Positions 54,657-63,924 of a DNA stretch of 64,000 nt are shown one piece after another. The notes below the pieces were generated by a model. That model did not search any database. It saw nothing but the letters and a program-made list of their open reading frames with translations, and was not told where the DNA came from. The position numbers and the translations under genes were made by a program. Every line of letters begins with the position of its first letter. Within the stretch, counting starts at the first letter, position 1. The DNA is from Heliomicrobium gestii (GTDB lineage Bacteria > Bacillota > Desulfitobacteriia > Heliobacteriales > Heliobacteriaceae). The stretch covers positions 220,498-284,497 of the forward strand of contig NZ_WXEX01000006.1 of NCBI RefSeq assembly GCF_009877435.1, written 5' to 3'.

Positions 54657-56816
54657 TCACCCCTTTTCCGGCTTGATGGCGCAGCGCTGGGGCAGCCACA
54701 GCCGGTCCTGCAACAGCGATTCAAAGATGGCGGCCGGCAGCGGACGGCTGAAGTAGTATCCTTGTATCTCGTCACAGTGGTGCCGGTCGAGAAAACTCAA
54801 CTGCTCCACACTTTCCACGCCTTCCGCGACGACCCGCAGATCGAGGCTCTTGACGAGGCCGATGATAGCATAGGCGATCTTGGAGTCTTTTGGGTTCACG
54901 ACGATATCGTCGATGAAGGTCTTATCAATATTGACGCAATCGATGGGAAACTGCTTGAGGTAGTTGAGGGAGGAGTATCCCGTTCCGAAGTCGTCGATGC
55001 TGATGTGAACGCCAAGCGCCTTCAGGCGCCGCAACATCATCAGGGTGTCCTCTGTTTGTTCCATCAGGCTGCTTTCGGTGATCTCCAACTCGAGCCACTC
55101 CGGATCGAGTCCCGTTTCCCGCAAGATGCAGGCCAGGCGATCGGGCAGGTCCTGCTGGCGAAACTGATAGGGCGAGAGGTTGACGGCCATTCGCATCTTG
55201 GGATATCCCGCATCCTGCCAGTCTTTGTTCTGGATGCAGGCTCGTTGAAAGACCCATTCCCCCAGTGGATGGATCAAGCCAGACTCCTCGGCGATGGGAA
55301 TAAAGGTCGCCGGGCCGATCTTCCCTTGCCGGGGATGTTCCCAGCGCAGCAGCGCCTCCATGCCGGCGATGCATCCCCGCCGGAGTTCCACCTTCGGCTG
55401 GTAGTACAGCTCCAGTTGGCCCTTTTCGATGGCTTGCCGCAGATCCTTTTCGAGGGATAGGCGGCGCAGGTTGCTCTCGTGCATGTCTTCCGTGTAGAAC
55501 TGGATGTTGTCATGGCCCTTTTTCTTGGCATGGTACATGGCGGTGTCGGCGGCCCGCACCAGCGCCTCCTTGTCTTTTCCGTCAACGGGGTAGCGACTGA
55601 CGCCGATGCTGGCGCAGATGTAAAACTCATGCCCGCGAATGTAAAAGGGCTCGCCGATCCTGTCGAGGACCTGCTGTGCCGCCTCACGAACCTCTTTGTC
55701 ACAGCGGGGATGGATCAGGATGACCGTAAATTCGTCGCCGCCGATGCGGGCGATCGTGTCAGACTGGGACAGGCAGGTCGAGAGGCGTCCGGCGACCTCC
55801 TTCAGCAGCAGATCGCCGATGCTGTGACCAAAGGTGTCGTTGATGTCTTTGAACCGATCCAGGTCGATGAAGAGGATGGCGAAGGGATCCTTTCCGGCCA
55901 GCGCCAGCAGTTCCTCCAAGCGCTTGTGGAACTGCCTTCGGTTCGCCAGACCGCTCAAGGCGTCATGGTGGGCCTGGTGATGGATCGCCTGGTTGATGTC
56001 CTGCAAGTCGTTCAGGTAACTGCGCAGCCGCTTCGCCATCTGATTAAACCCTTTGGCCAGCTTGCCGATCTCGTCTTCCGAATTGGCGGGAACGCTGCGG
56101 CCGAGGCCGCTCATGTCGCCGGCGGCGACCGCCTCGACTTCCTTCAGCATCTCCTTGAGCGGGCGGGTGATCAGCGCCGACAGTTTCCATCCCGACAATA
56201 GGGCGATGACGATGGACAGAACGGCGATGACGGCGACAAACTGTCCGGCGTTTTGAGCCAGCCGATCGCCTTGCCGGTTCAGGATCGTCACCTTCTCCAT
56301 GCTGTGGTCGGTCAAGACACGCAACAGGACCTCGGCGTTGTCGAGGTGAATCGCCGCTCGGCTCTGGTATTGGGCCAGCGCCCCTTGCGACTCCCCCTTC
56401 TGGAAGCGCTCGTTGGCATGATCCCATTCCAAGCGGAAGAGACTGTATTCCTGCCGCAGGCGGCGCATCCAATCCAATTCCCCCTCATCCAGGGGGATGC
56501 CGTAAAATTCCCCCAAAAGGGTATCGGTGGCCTTGAACTGTTCCGCCTGGCGAGCGCTGAGGCTGTTGTATTCAGCCTTGTTGGGCGACGCCAACAGCAG
56601 TTGGATGCTGATGGTCTGTTGTTCTTTCAGCAGGAACCGGCAACGGTTTAATTGCTGCATGGGAACGATCTGGTTCTGGGTGATCCGGTACATGATGTTG
56701 GTGATCTCCCGGCTTCCCCAGTAGCCGGCAAAGCCGACCACAGCCAGCAGCAGGGCCATGAACAGGAAAAAGGCCAGCAGTTTGTTTGCAATCTTCGTAT
56801 TCTGAAGCCAACGCAA
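54657..56816 (-). CDS. membrane GGDEF-EAL c-di-GMP protein
   Basis: A 719-residue protein. Segments near residues 12-32 and 183-205 bound a four-helix-type sensor; a HAMP domain (about 210-260) follows. GGDEF has DLDRFKDINDTFGHSIGD and IGGDEFTVI; EAL has EALLRWEHP, NLSPYQFRQQD, DDFGTGYSSLNYLKQFP and the late EGVE. Both active sites look complete, so synthesis and breakdown are both possible. The TTG start sits after GAGGGGTGATC, nearly the full anti-SD match. It is the first gene of an operon with the BMP lipoprotein. Confidence 0.92.
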   Translation of the reverse strand: MRWLQNTKIANKLLAFFLFMALLLAVVGFAGYWGSREITNIMYRITQNQIVPMQQLNRCRFLLKEQQTISIQLLLASPNKAEYNSLSARQAEQFKATDTLLGEFYGIPLDEGELDWMRRLRQEYSLFRLEWDHANERFQKGESQGALAQYQSRAAIHLDNAEVLLRVLTDHSMEKVTILNRQGDRLAQNAGQFVAVIAVLSIVIALLSGWKLSALITRPLKEMLKEVEAVAAGDMSGLGRSVPANSEDEIGKLAKGFNQMAKRLRSYLNDLQDINQAIHHQAHHDALSGLANRRQFHKRLEELLALAGKDPFAILFIDLDRFKDINDTFGHSIGDLLLKEVAGRLSTCLSQSDTIARIGGDEFTVILIHPRCDKEVREAAQQVLDRIGEPFYIRGHEFYICASIGVSRYPVDGKDKEALVRAADTAMYHAKKKGHDNIQFYTEDMHESNLRRLSLEKDLRQAIEKGQLELYYQPKVELRRGCIAGMEALLRWEHPRQGKIGPATFIPIAEESGLIHPLGEWVFQRACIQNKDWQDAGYPKMRMAVNLSPYQFRQQDLPDRLACILRETGLDPEWLELEITESSLMEQTEDTLMMLRRLKALGVHISIDDFGTGYSSLNYLKQFPIDCVNIDKTFIDDIVVNPKDSKIAYAIIGLVKSLDLRVVAEGVESVEQLSFLDRHHCDEIQGYYFSRPLPAAIFESLLQDRLWLPQRCAIKPEKG

Positions 56817-56998
56817 CGATGGATCACCCCTCGTTCCCCTGTTGCAATCGGCCGATCCAATCATTAGGAAGCCATTACAGCAGCGTGCTTATGCATGAAT
56901 ATTCTATTGTTATAATGTTTTTCCTGTAAATATTTTCTTTTGTCTTAAAAAAATTTGGCCTGTCCCTGGCCAAGGCCGCGGCCCCCTGGGGCGAGCCG

Positions 56999-57031
56999 AA
57001 AAAAAGATAGACACCCGGGCGGGCGTCTATC
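56999..57031 (-). terminator. Rho-independent terminator of ogt
   Basis: The stem GATAGACGCCCG / CGGGTGTCTATC (one G-T pair) with a two-base gap, followed on the minus strand by T7. The stem overlaps the ogt stop codon. Confidence 0.9.
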
Positions 57032-57509
57032 GCAGGATCCCTTTTTCATGGTTGAGCAGCCACTCTTTGCGCCACAGGCCGCCGCCGTAACCGGTCAGGC
57101 TGCCGTCGCTGCCGATGACGCGGTGACAGGGGACGATGATGCTCAGGGGGTTGTTGTGGTTGGCGCCGCCAACGGCCCGGACCGCCCTGGGATTGCCAAT
57201 GGTTTCGGCGATCTGCCGGTAGGAACGGGTCTCGCCAAAGGGGATGGCGGCCAGGGCTTGCCACACGCGCTGCTGGAATGCCGTGCCCCGGGGCGCCATG
57301 GTCAGGGAAAAGGTCTGACGAGCGCCTTGAAAGTACTCGTCCAACTGCCGGAGGCAGTCCACCAGGCAGGCGGGCGGATCGGGTCTTGCCTGACGGGCGT
57401 CGTTCCCCCTGTCCTCGACGAAGCAGATGGACTCGATCCCCTGATCCGTCCCCCCGATCTCGATGAGGCCGATCGCCGACTGGTATTCGATTTGGCACAC
57501 TTCCGGCAT
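57027..57509 (-). CDS. ogt: methylated-DNA--[protein]-cysteine S-methyltransferase
   Basis: A 160-residue DNA repair protein that takes the alkyl group from O6-alkylguanine onto its own cysteine. The acceptor is in IIVPCHRVIG; the upstream FQQRVWQALAAIPFGETRSYRQIAETIG forms the DNA-binding helix and recognition region, and GYGGGLWRKEWLLNHE closes the site. The start is ambiguous: the ATG is almost touching its GGAGG, while a GTG three codons on has a nine-base spacing. A terminator follows. It lies 18 bases past the PHP gene and is probably cotranscribed. Confidence 0.92.
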   Translation of the reverse strand: MPEVCQIEYQSAIGLIEIGGTDQGIESICFVEDRGNDARQARPDPPACLVDCLRQLDEYFQGARQTFSLTMAPRGTAFQQRVWQALAAIPFGETRSYRQIAETIGNPRAVRAVGGANHNNPLSIIVPCHRVIGSDGSLTGYGGGLWRKEWLLNHEKGILR

Positions 57510-57526
57510 CCTCCTCCCCCCTTCCG

Positions 57527-58300
57527 CTACAGGACGACCGGCTGGGCGACCCGCGCCTTGTGCCAGACCGGCTGCAAGCGGCATCGTTCCGCCAAGTCCA
57601 GCGACGCCTTCAGGTTCTGTCCCACATCGCGAGGCGTATGGGCGTCAGAGCCGATGGTGACGCGCCGCCCGCCCAGTTCGGCAAAGCGCCGGTAGATGGG
57701 AAGGATCGCCTCCGCCACAGCCGGATTGCCGAGGCGACGGGCATTGATCTCGATGGCCTGTCCCCGCTCTGCCAACACAGCCAGGATCGGATCGATCCTT
57801 TCCCGAAACTCGCTGTAGTGGATCTCCGGATCGTCGAGCAAGGCGTACCGGGCGATGTAATCGATATGGCCCAGGCTGTCGATAAAGTCATAGGCCTTGA
57901 CACAGTCGAGCATGTTGTCAAAGTAGCGGTCATAGACCTCCTGTTTGGTGCGCCCCTGAAAGAAACGCTGCGCCACGACCTCGACGCCATCGACCACATG
58001 GATGGAGCCGATGATGAAATCGAAGGGGTAGGCCGACGCCAGTGTCCGGTTGTGGTCCACCAGTTCGCTGCGCATGCCCATCTCGATGCCCAGCCGCAAT
58101 CGTTCGCTCCGGCAAGGCTCGTAGGCACGAAAAAAAGCGTCCACGTCGAAGGTGAAGCTGTGGGGCTTCGGGTATTCCAGATCCATATGGTCGGTGATGA
58201 TCAGTCCGATTCCCAACTTCTCCGCCCGTTCCTTCGCCTGGTCGAGGGCCATCAGCGAGTCTGTCGAGAAGCGCGTATGCACATGTGTATCAAAAATCAT
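57527..58300 (-). CDS. PHP-domain phosphatase, HisJ (histidinol-phosphatase) type
   Basis: A 257-residue metal enzyme. PHP motifs are DTHVHTRFSTDS at residue 4, ITDHMDLEYP near 35, EMGMRSE, the GSIHVVDG block near 100, LGHIDYIARY near 145 and IGSDAHTP near 225, giving the expected trinuclear metal ligands. This is the HisJ-like group whose proven members remove phosphate from histidinol phosphate; no other his gene is adjacent, so substrate is inferred. The start ATG is five bases after GGAGG; the frame extends upstream without a site. Confidence 0.85.
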   Translation of the reverse strand: MIFDTHVHTRFSTDSLMALDQAKERAEKLGIGLIITDHMDLEYPKPHSFTFDVDAFFRAYEPCRSERLRLGIEMGMRSELVDHNRTLASAYPFDFIIGSIHVVDGVEVVAQRFFQGRTKQEVYDRYFDNMLDCVKAYDFIDSLGHIDYIARYALLDDPEIHYSEFRERIDPILAVLAERGQAIEINARRLGNPAVAEAILPIYRRFAELGGRRVTIGSDAHTPRDVGQNLKASLDLAERCRLQPVWHKARVAQPVVL

Positions 58301-58436
58301 AGCAACCTCCAGTGCGTCTCTCCCATTGCTGTTTCTCCCCTTTATTGTACCTCGGCGCAGCTGGAGAGGATATTTTTTTCTTGTGAAAATAATCGCGTTT
58401 TGATGCTGCATTCTGTTTTTCGCCCTGAAAGGCCCG

Positions 58437-59843
58437 TCAGCCGAGCCAGCGCAACCCCTTCGGGTAGTGGTTTTTCAACTGCCCGCCGGAGGCTTTTGCC
58501 CAGCCGAGGGGAAAACCGCCGACCGTCACGACGGTCCAACCAGCCTCGCCGCCGGCGAAGAGGCTTTCGCCGCGCAGGTAGCGGAGGGCCTCATCGCCGT
58601 CAGGGTCCAGTTCGATGCTGCGGCGCCACTGGCCAGGCGACAGGGCCAGGGCGAGCGCATGGGACGGCTCGAAACGCCCCGGCTTGACCGTCCCCAGATG
58701 CCACCCGGCCCGGGCCACCTTGATGCCGTCGAGGCCGGGCAATCCTTCCACCTGGGCGTAGAGGGCGTCGCCGAACAAGGCCAGCGGGCCCTCGGGGATG
58801 ACGCGCAGGTCAGCGGCGCAAAAGCGTTCGAAAAGGGCGCGCGCTTCTTTGGGCACGACGGTTTTGTCGTCGCCGCGACCATCGCCTCGCCGCCCCTGCG
58901 CTTTTGCAAAATGGCGCCTTCCGGAAGACGCCTCCCGTTGCCCCTCCCCCTCCCGCTCGCCGACTTTGCGCAGGCGGGCGATGAAATGACCCTCTCCCCG
59001 CAGCCGGTGGGGCCAGAGGCGGGCCGTTTTATCCAGATATCCCGGTGAAAAGTGCTGCGTCGCTGGGAAGGTTTCCTGTGCAAAGTCCGGGTGTTCGCCC
59101 AAAAAGGCCTCGATCTGCCGCTCATTCTCCTCGATCGCGAAGGTGCAGGTGGAATAAACGATCACGCCGCCCGGCCGGAGCATCTGCGCCGCCAGCGGCA
59201 GGATTTCCCCTTGGATGGCGGCGCAGCGGCTCACCTTTTCTGGGGACCAATCGTCGATCGCCTCGGGTAGCTTGCGAAACATCCCCTCGCCCGAGCAGGG
59301 CGCGTCGACGACAATCCGGTCAAAGAAGGCGGGGAACCGTCCCGCCAGCCGGTCGGGGCTCTCCTGGGTGACGAGGATGTTTCGGGCGCCCCAGCGTTCC
59401 AGGTTCTCTGACAGGGCTTTCACCCGTTTCGGGTGGATCTCGTTGGCCACCAGAAGCCCCTGCCCCTTCAGCCGCCCGGCGATCTGGGTGGCCTTGCCGC
59501 CCGGCGCGGCGCAGAGATCGAGCACCCGCTCGCCCGGTTGGGGCGCAAGGGCCTCGACGACGGCCATGGCGCTCGGCTCCTGGATGTAATAGAGCCCGGC
59601 GGCATGGAAGGGGTGTTTGCCCGGCCGTTCCTCGCCATCCACATAAAAGCCGCCGGCACACCAGGCAACCGGCTCCAGGCGAAAGGGCATGGCGGCAAGA
59701 AAGTCTTCCCGGCCCAGTTTCAGCGGATTGAAGCGAAGGCCCTGGGCCGGCCCCCGCTGATAACTTGCAAAAAAAGCGTTTTTTTCCTGCGCCGGGAGAA
59801 GCGCCGCCATGCGGTCGATAAACAGGGGGGGCAGCGAAATCAC
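58437..59843 (-). CDS. RsmF-type rRNA (cytosine-C5) methyltransferase
   Basis: A 468-residue enzyme of the NOL1/NOP2/Sun group. SAM-binding VLDLCAAPGGKATQIA is near residue 105, the two catalytic cysteines are in DAPCSGEGMFRK and STCTFAIEENE, and a C-terminal PUA-like RNA-binding part follows from about residue 330. The build is that of YebU/RsmF or its Firmicute counterpart. A Gln/Arg/Gly-rich linker (about 300-325) separates the parts. The GTG start lies eight bases after AAGGAGG. The exact rRNA base is not readable. Confidence 0.9.
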   Translation of the reverse strand: MISLPPLFIDRMAALLPAQEKNAFFASYQRGPAQGLRFNPLKLGREDFLAAMPFRLEPVAWCAGGFYVDGEERPGKHPFHAAGLYYIQEPSAMAVVEALAPQPGERVLDLCAAPGGKATQIAGRLKGQGLLVANEIHPKRVKALSENLERWGARNILVTQESPDRLAGRFPAFFDRIVVDAPCSGEGMFRKLPEAIDDWSPEKVSRCAAIQGEILPLAAQMLRPGGVIVYSTCTFAIEENERQIEAFLGEHPDFAQETFPATQHFSPGYLDKTARLWPHRLRGEGHFIARLRKVGEREGEGQREASSGRRHFAKAQGRRGDGRGDDKTVVPKEARALFERFCAADLRVIPEGPLALFGDALYAQVEGLPGLDGIKVARAGWHLGTVKPGRFEPSHALALALSPGQWRRSIELDPDGDEALRYLRGESLFAGGEAGWTVVTVGGFPLGWAKASGGQLKNHYPKGLRWLG

Positions 59844-59944
59844 GGAACGTTCCTCCTTCTCGGTGACCCTGGCCGTTCTTTCGACACTTGACAATCGAAG
59901 GGGCCATGATCTCCTACATACGCTTGGTTGCGTCCAACAAAAGT

Positions 59945-59961
59945 AATAATATACTATTATT
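59945..59961. promoter_or_regulatory. AT palindrome, possible operator
   Basis: AATAATA-TAC-TATTATT is a perfect inverted repeat with 7-bp arms in the gap before the Tat-exported protein gene. No promoter is clear around it. Confidence 0.3.
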
Positions 59962-60107
59962 TACACCCGCTAATCCTTGACAGGGGGCCACGGGTCCTGT
60001 AGCCTTTTTTATGTACCTACATGGATTCGCTTCGATCGCTCAGGCGTCGTTCGCGCGCTTTCCGATACAGTATGAACAAATCGGATGACTTCATCAAGGG
60101 GACTATG

Positions 60108-61502
60108 ATGTTGGATTGGCAACATAAAATGAACCGCCGGGCCTTTCTGGCCGCCGGCGCCACCGGGGCGGCTGGCTTGGCTGCCCTGGCGCTCTGGAAA
60201 AGCCGGAGCGATGGGGGCCTCTTTTCTTCCAGGAGGCCCTCTTTCCCATGGACATTGCGGTCTGTTGAAGGCGCCGAAGATATCGTCCTTCGCCGCCATC
60301 CCTATCCCTACCGGGCCAGCCTGTCCATCACCTCTGACATTGACGGCACTTCGCCGAAGGAATTCAACCGGATCCACCAGTTTTTGAACTCCGACCTGCC
60401 GACAGAGACGGGACAAGCCCTGTCGCTCGACATCGCCGACTCCTGTTGGATGGTCGTCGACACCAACTGGGAGGGGACGATCGATCGCTTCGGCAACAAC
60501 CTGCGCGACCAGATGAGTTACTGGCGCGACATGAACCTGCGCGATGAGTATGCCGCCGATTGGATCACCAAGTATGTCCGCTGCGGTTGGATCGATAGCG
60601 TGCACAGCTACGGCGATTTTAACCGGCAGAACGGCAGTGAGACGACCTTTCACCGCCGGGTGGCCGCTGAAAGCATCGCCAAGTGGTACAGCTTGGGCTT
60701 TCAATTCACCGTGTGGATCAACCACGGCAACAGTTCCAACGTGCAAAACCTGTCAGACGGCCGGAAACGGACCTACGAGGGGGGCGACGATCCCTCCTCC
60801 CCCTACTACCACACAGACCTGCTGATCCCCTATGGCATCCGTTTCGTCTGGCATTCGGCCTCTTCGTCCCAGGAATACCTCTTCGGCTATCCTGATCTGC
60901 TCTACCCGATCACCTTGGGGGACGGACAGCGTGTCTGGGGCTTTCACCGGTTCTCCTGCGCCCGCCACTTCCTCCGCGCCACACCGGATTATCTCTGGAG
61001 CCCCTACAACCTTGACCGGCAGTTGACGGAAGAGAGCCTGCGCCGCCTGATCGACGAGGGCGGCTTCAGCGCCGTCGCCCAACACCTGGGCGGACCCGCC
61101 GACCTCTACAACGCCTTCCCCGATGAAACGCTGCCGCCGCTCCGCCGCATCGCCCAGCTTCATCACGAGGGGACGATCCTGGTGGCGCGCACGTCCCGGC
61201 TGCTGCGGTACAACCAGATCAACAATTTCCTTCGCTTCAGCGTCCACAAGGACAGCGAAGGCGCATCCATCGTCATTGAAGGCGTCGACGACCCTCATCT
61301 GGGCGCTTTCAAACCGGTCCTCGACGATGTGCGGGGCATCACCTTCTACTGCACCGATCCCGCCAAAACGAAACTCTTCCTCGGCGAACGGCAATTCCCC
61401 GATTACCTGCTCTCGCGCAACCCTGCCGACCACACGGGCCGCCCGAGCCTGTCTGTTCGCTGGTTTCAACCAGACACCCTCGACTATAGTCAATGGGGCT
61501 GA
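60108..61502 (+). CDS. Tat-exported protein of unknown function, possible polysaccharide-deacetylase fold
   Basis: A 464-residue protein with a twin-arginine signal (NRRAFLAAGATGAAG) near residue 10. The mature part has RASLSITSDIDGT near residue 75, which recalls the first NodB deacetylase motif (SITFDDG), and later HSYGDFN, WINHGNSS and HSASSSQ, where histidines could bind metal. A full deacetylase motif set is not visible, so function is open. The next gene encodes a NodB-type lipoprotein in the opposite direction. AAGGGG stands six bases before the chosen ATG; another ATG is directly upstream. Confidence 0.65.
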   Translation: MLDWQHKMNRRAFLAAGATGAAGLAALALWKSRSDGGLFSSRRPSFPWTLRSVEGAEDIVLRRHPYPYRASLSITSDIDGTSPKEFNRIHQFLNSDLPTETGQALSLDIADSCWMVVDTNWEGTIDRFGNNLRDQMSYWRDMNLRDEYAADWITKYVRCGWIDSVHSYGDFNRQNGSETTFHRRVAAESIAKWYSLGFQFTVWINHGNSSNVQNLSDGRKRTYEGGDDPSSPYYHTDLLIPYGIRFVWHSASSSQEYLFGYPDLLYPITLGDGQRVWGFHRFSCARHFLRATPDYLWSPYNLDRQLTEESLRRLIDEGGFSAVAQHLGGPADLYNAFPDETLPPLRRIAQLHHEGTILVARTSRLLRYNQINNFLRFSVHKDSEGASIVIEGVDDPHLGAFKPVLDDVRGITFYCTDPAKTKLFLGERQFPDYLLSRNPADHTGRPSLSVRWFQPDTLDYSQWG

Positions 61503-61528
61503 CCGCCGCAGCGGTTAGCCCCATTTTT
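61494..61528 (+). terminator. Rho-independent terminator
   Basis: A 13-bp stem (TGGGGCTGACCGC with near-complement) overlapping the stop codon, followed by T6. It closes the Tat-exported protein gene. Confidence 0.9.
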
Positions 61529-61562
61529 TCGTCCGTATCCGATTTCTCTTTTTTGCGCCTAT

Positions 61563-62588
61563 CTACTTTTTCCCCTTGATGGTCCACGCCCACTGGTTCA
61601 TTTTTTTGGCAAAGCCCTCCATCCCATCCTCCTGCACAATGCCGAGGCGGATGACGGCTTTGAGGTTGTCCTTGTGCTGCGCGCGGCCCATACAGACGGC
61701 ATAGCTGTACCCCAGTTCATCCATGATGTTCATCACGGAAACATCGTATTCGCCGTAGGGATAGGCCAGGGTGGTGACCGGGCGACCATAGCGGTTCTCG
61801 ATGGTTTCCTTCGCCATCTGCAAGTCGCTTTTCACGCGGCTGCGCACCTCGTCGGGCGTCTCTTTCCGTCCTGTCTTGGCATCAACGACCTTCGGCGCAA
61901 TCAGCAAGGACCGTCCATTCACCTTGTCGTGAAGGTCAAAGGTGTGTGACTGGACGTCGCAGAGCCCGCTGGCCACCATCTCGTCCACCTGGCGCCAATC
62001 GAGAAGATCCGCTTTGGCGGGGTTGAAGGTGTGGGGCGGGTTTTCATCCAGGAGCCAGCCCGCCACCGGGAAGAGGGTAAAGGGATAGTTGTACTTTTTT
62101 AGGATGGGAAAGGCCAGGGTGTAGTTCGATTCATAACCGTCGTCAAAGGTGAGCGCCACCGGTCGAGATGGCAGGGGCGTTCCCTTTTGGGCGTAATCCC
62201 AGATGCGCTGGAGCGGAACCACATGGTAGCCCTCCCGGCGCAGGTACTCCATCTGGGCCGCAAAGTCATCGATGATGACGGCCACGCCATTGTTCTTAAA
62301 ATAACCCCGGTTGGTAAAGTGATGGTACATGAGAATCCGGATCGGTTCTCCCGCCTGGTGGTATCGCCCCGGCGTTTCCGCAGCGGCTCCTGCGTCGGCC
62401 GTCGACGACGGCGAAACAGGGGGATTCGCTCCTGTCGATGCATCAGTCGAAGCGGCGCTGTTCGGTGTCGGCGGGGCAGCCGACGACGAGCCGGTCGGCC
62501 CACAGCCCGTCGCGAAGGCCGCCAGCAGGAGCAGGACGACGACAAAAGCCGCCAGCCCCATCCTTTTTCTCTTCAAGGACAATGTCAT
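61563..62588 (-). CDS. polysaccharide deacetylase (NodB) lipoprotein
   Basis: A 341-residue lipoprotein. The lipobox is FATGC near residue 29, followed by a Ser/Ala/Pro-rich linker to about residue 75. The deacetylase domain has ILMYHHFT, VALTFDDGYESNYT (metal aspartates), DVQSHTFDLHDK (metal histidines) and TLAYPYGEYD. Such enzymes deacetylate peptidoglycan or exopolysaccharide outside the cell. GGAG precedes the ATG. It is probably a single-gene unit. Confidence 0.9.
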   Translation of the reverse strand: MTLSLKRKRMGLAAFVVVLLLLAAFATGCGPTGSSSAAPPTPNSAASTDASTGANPPVSPSSTADAGAAAETPGRYHQAGEPIRILMYHHFTNRGYFKNNGVAVIIDDFAAQMEYLRREGYHVVPLQRIWDYAQKGTPLPSRPVALTFDDGYESNYTLAFPILKKYNYPFTLFPVAGWLLDENPPHTFNPAKADLLDWRQVDEMVASGLCDVQSHTFDLHDKVNGRSLLIAPKVVDAKTGRKETPDEVRSRVKSDLQMAKETIENRYGRPVTTLAYPYGEYDVSVMNIMDELGYSYAVCMGRAQHKDNLKAVIRLGIVQEDGMEGFAKKMNQWAWTIKGKK

Positions 62589-62621
62589 CCAATCATCTCC
62601 GCGTCATCAGGCTGATGGAAC

Positions 62622-62656
62622 AAAAAGCGCCGATTCGGTTCAGGGAGAATCGGCGC
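62622..62656 (-). terminator. Rho-independent terminator
   Basis: A perfect 10-bp stem GCGCCGATTC / GAATCGGCGC with a 10-base loop and T5 on the minus strand. It terminates the second MCP-Cache gene. Confidence 0.88.
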
Positions 62657-62804
62657 GTTCACATTTTAGCCTATTTTTAGGACAAGGATAGCACAAAATC
62701 GCGTCGCCCTTCAATCTTTCTCCATTATTTTTCCACTTTTCTCTGAAAATTCGGGAAATTGGTTGCCTTTTGCAATGGCGGTGAAGGCGAGACCGCTCTC
62801 TCCC

Positions 62805-63812
62805 TTAATCGCCCGCGCGCTCTGTAACGATGACCGACCAGCCCTTCCCCCCATAGGCGTTATAGCCTTGGGTGTGGGCGTACCCGTAGATCTGGAGTTT
62901 TCCCTGGGCGCTGTCGATGACGTATCCATAGGTTTCGCCGGCGATCGCTTTCCTAACCGCCGGCAGTTCGCTCAGGTTCTTCTCCAGAATCCCGCTGCGA
63001 TCGAGGGAGGCGATCACAACGCCGTCCTTGTTGATCAGGTAAAGGCTTCCCCCCTGGCTCACTTTCGCCTTATCGATGATGTCGTAGATGAACCGCCAAT
63101 TGAACCGTGTCGATAGGACGCCCGCGACAGCGCCTTGGTCGTCCCGGACCGGGCAGGAGTAGGCGACGGTATGGCCGCCCGCCGATTGGCAGAAATACAT
63201 GTCTGTCACGTGGACAATCTCCCGGTTCATCGTCTCCCGGAACCAGTCCTCGTCAGACATGTCGCTGCCAAGGAGATCTTCGCGGAGGCCTGTCGCCACG
63301 ATCCGGCCTTTCCGATCGACGAGGTACAGGTCATGGTAGACCTCATAGAGATCGACGATCTTTTTTAACAGGCTCGTCGCCTCTGACCGGTACCTGTCCG
63401 GTTCGCGGAGACAGTCGCGGATGGCCTGGAAGGTGGCCCATGCCTGAACGTCGCAATTGCGCTCAAAGAGGTTGCGGTCGATCTTGTCGATGGTGTCATA
63501 GGCCAGATCAGCCGTCCGGACGGCGATGACCTCATTGGCTGTTCGATGGATGTCGTTGATGGTGGCGGAACTCTCCCGGGTCGCCTGGAAGCTGTGGCCG
63601 GCCAGTTTCTTGATCTCATCGGCGACGACGCGAAAGCCCCGCCCCGCCTCTCCCGCTCTTGACGCTTCGATGGCAGAGTTTAACGCCAACAGATTGGTCT
63701 GTTTGCTGATCCGGTCAATGGTTTGGATGGTCTTCACCATCCGGCTCGTTCCCTCTGTCAATCGCTTCAACAAAACCGACATGCTGCTCTCCTGCGGTGT
63801 CACTACCGCCAT
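62805..63812 (-). CDS. soluble MCP-tip / Cache sensor protein (second copy)
   Basis: A 335-residue paralogue of the protein encoded near 11.8-12.8 kb, equal in length and domain order. The chemoreceptor tip has [20 protein letters not shown]; the Cache part has [25 protein letters not shown] and [18 protein letters not shown]. There is no transmembrane segment. Differences concentrate in the first 30 residues and in the ligand-pocket half of the Cache domain, so the two may sense different ligands. GGAGGAGATC precedes the ATG. A strong terminator-like hairpin lies about 70 bases upstream. Confidence 0.8.
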   Translation of the reverse strand: MAVVTPQESSMSVLLKRLTEGTSRMVKTIQTIDRISKQTNLLALNSAIEASRAGEAGRGFRVVADEIKKLAGHSFQATRESSATINDIHRTANEVIAVRTADLAYDTIDKIDRNLFERNCDVQAWATFQAIRDCLREPDRYRSEATSLLKKIVDLYEVYHDLYLVDRKGRIVATGLREDLLGSDMSDEDWFRETMNREIVHVTDMYFCQSAGGHTVAYSCPVRDDQGAVAGVLSTRFNWRFIYDIIDKAKVSQGGSLYLINKDGVVIASLDRSGILEKNLSELPAVRKAIAGETYGYVIDSAQGKLQIYGYAHTQGYNAYGGKGWSVIVTERAGD

Positions 63813-63882
63813 GAGATGATCTCCTCCTTCGTCGCCTTCCGAACGGCGGGAGCCATTGACGCTCTCTTATGCGGATAACGAC

Positions 63883-63924
63883 AAAAAAGTCCCTCACGGC
63901 CCCGAAAGGAGCCATGACGGACTT
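63883..63924 (-). terminator. terminator-like hairpin upstream of the second MCP-Cache gene
   Basis: On the minus strand AAGTCCGTCATGGC pairs with GCCGTGAGGGACTT (two mismatches), followed by T6. It either ends a gene beyond the window or acts as an attenuator in the leader of the MCP-Cache gene. Confidence 0.7.

Noticed and set aside
59975..60010. TTGACA near 59980 as a promoter for the Tat-exported protein
   Set aside because: At the correct spacing there is TAGCCT, a poor -10 box.
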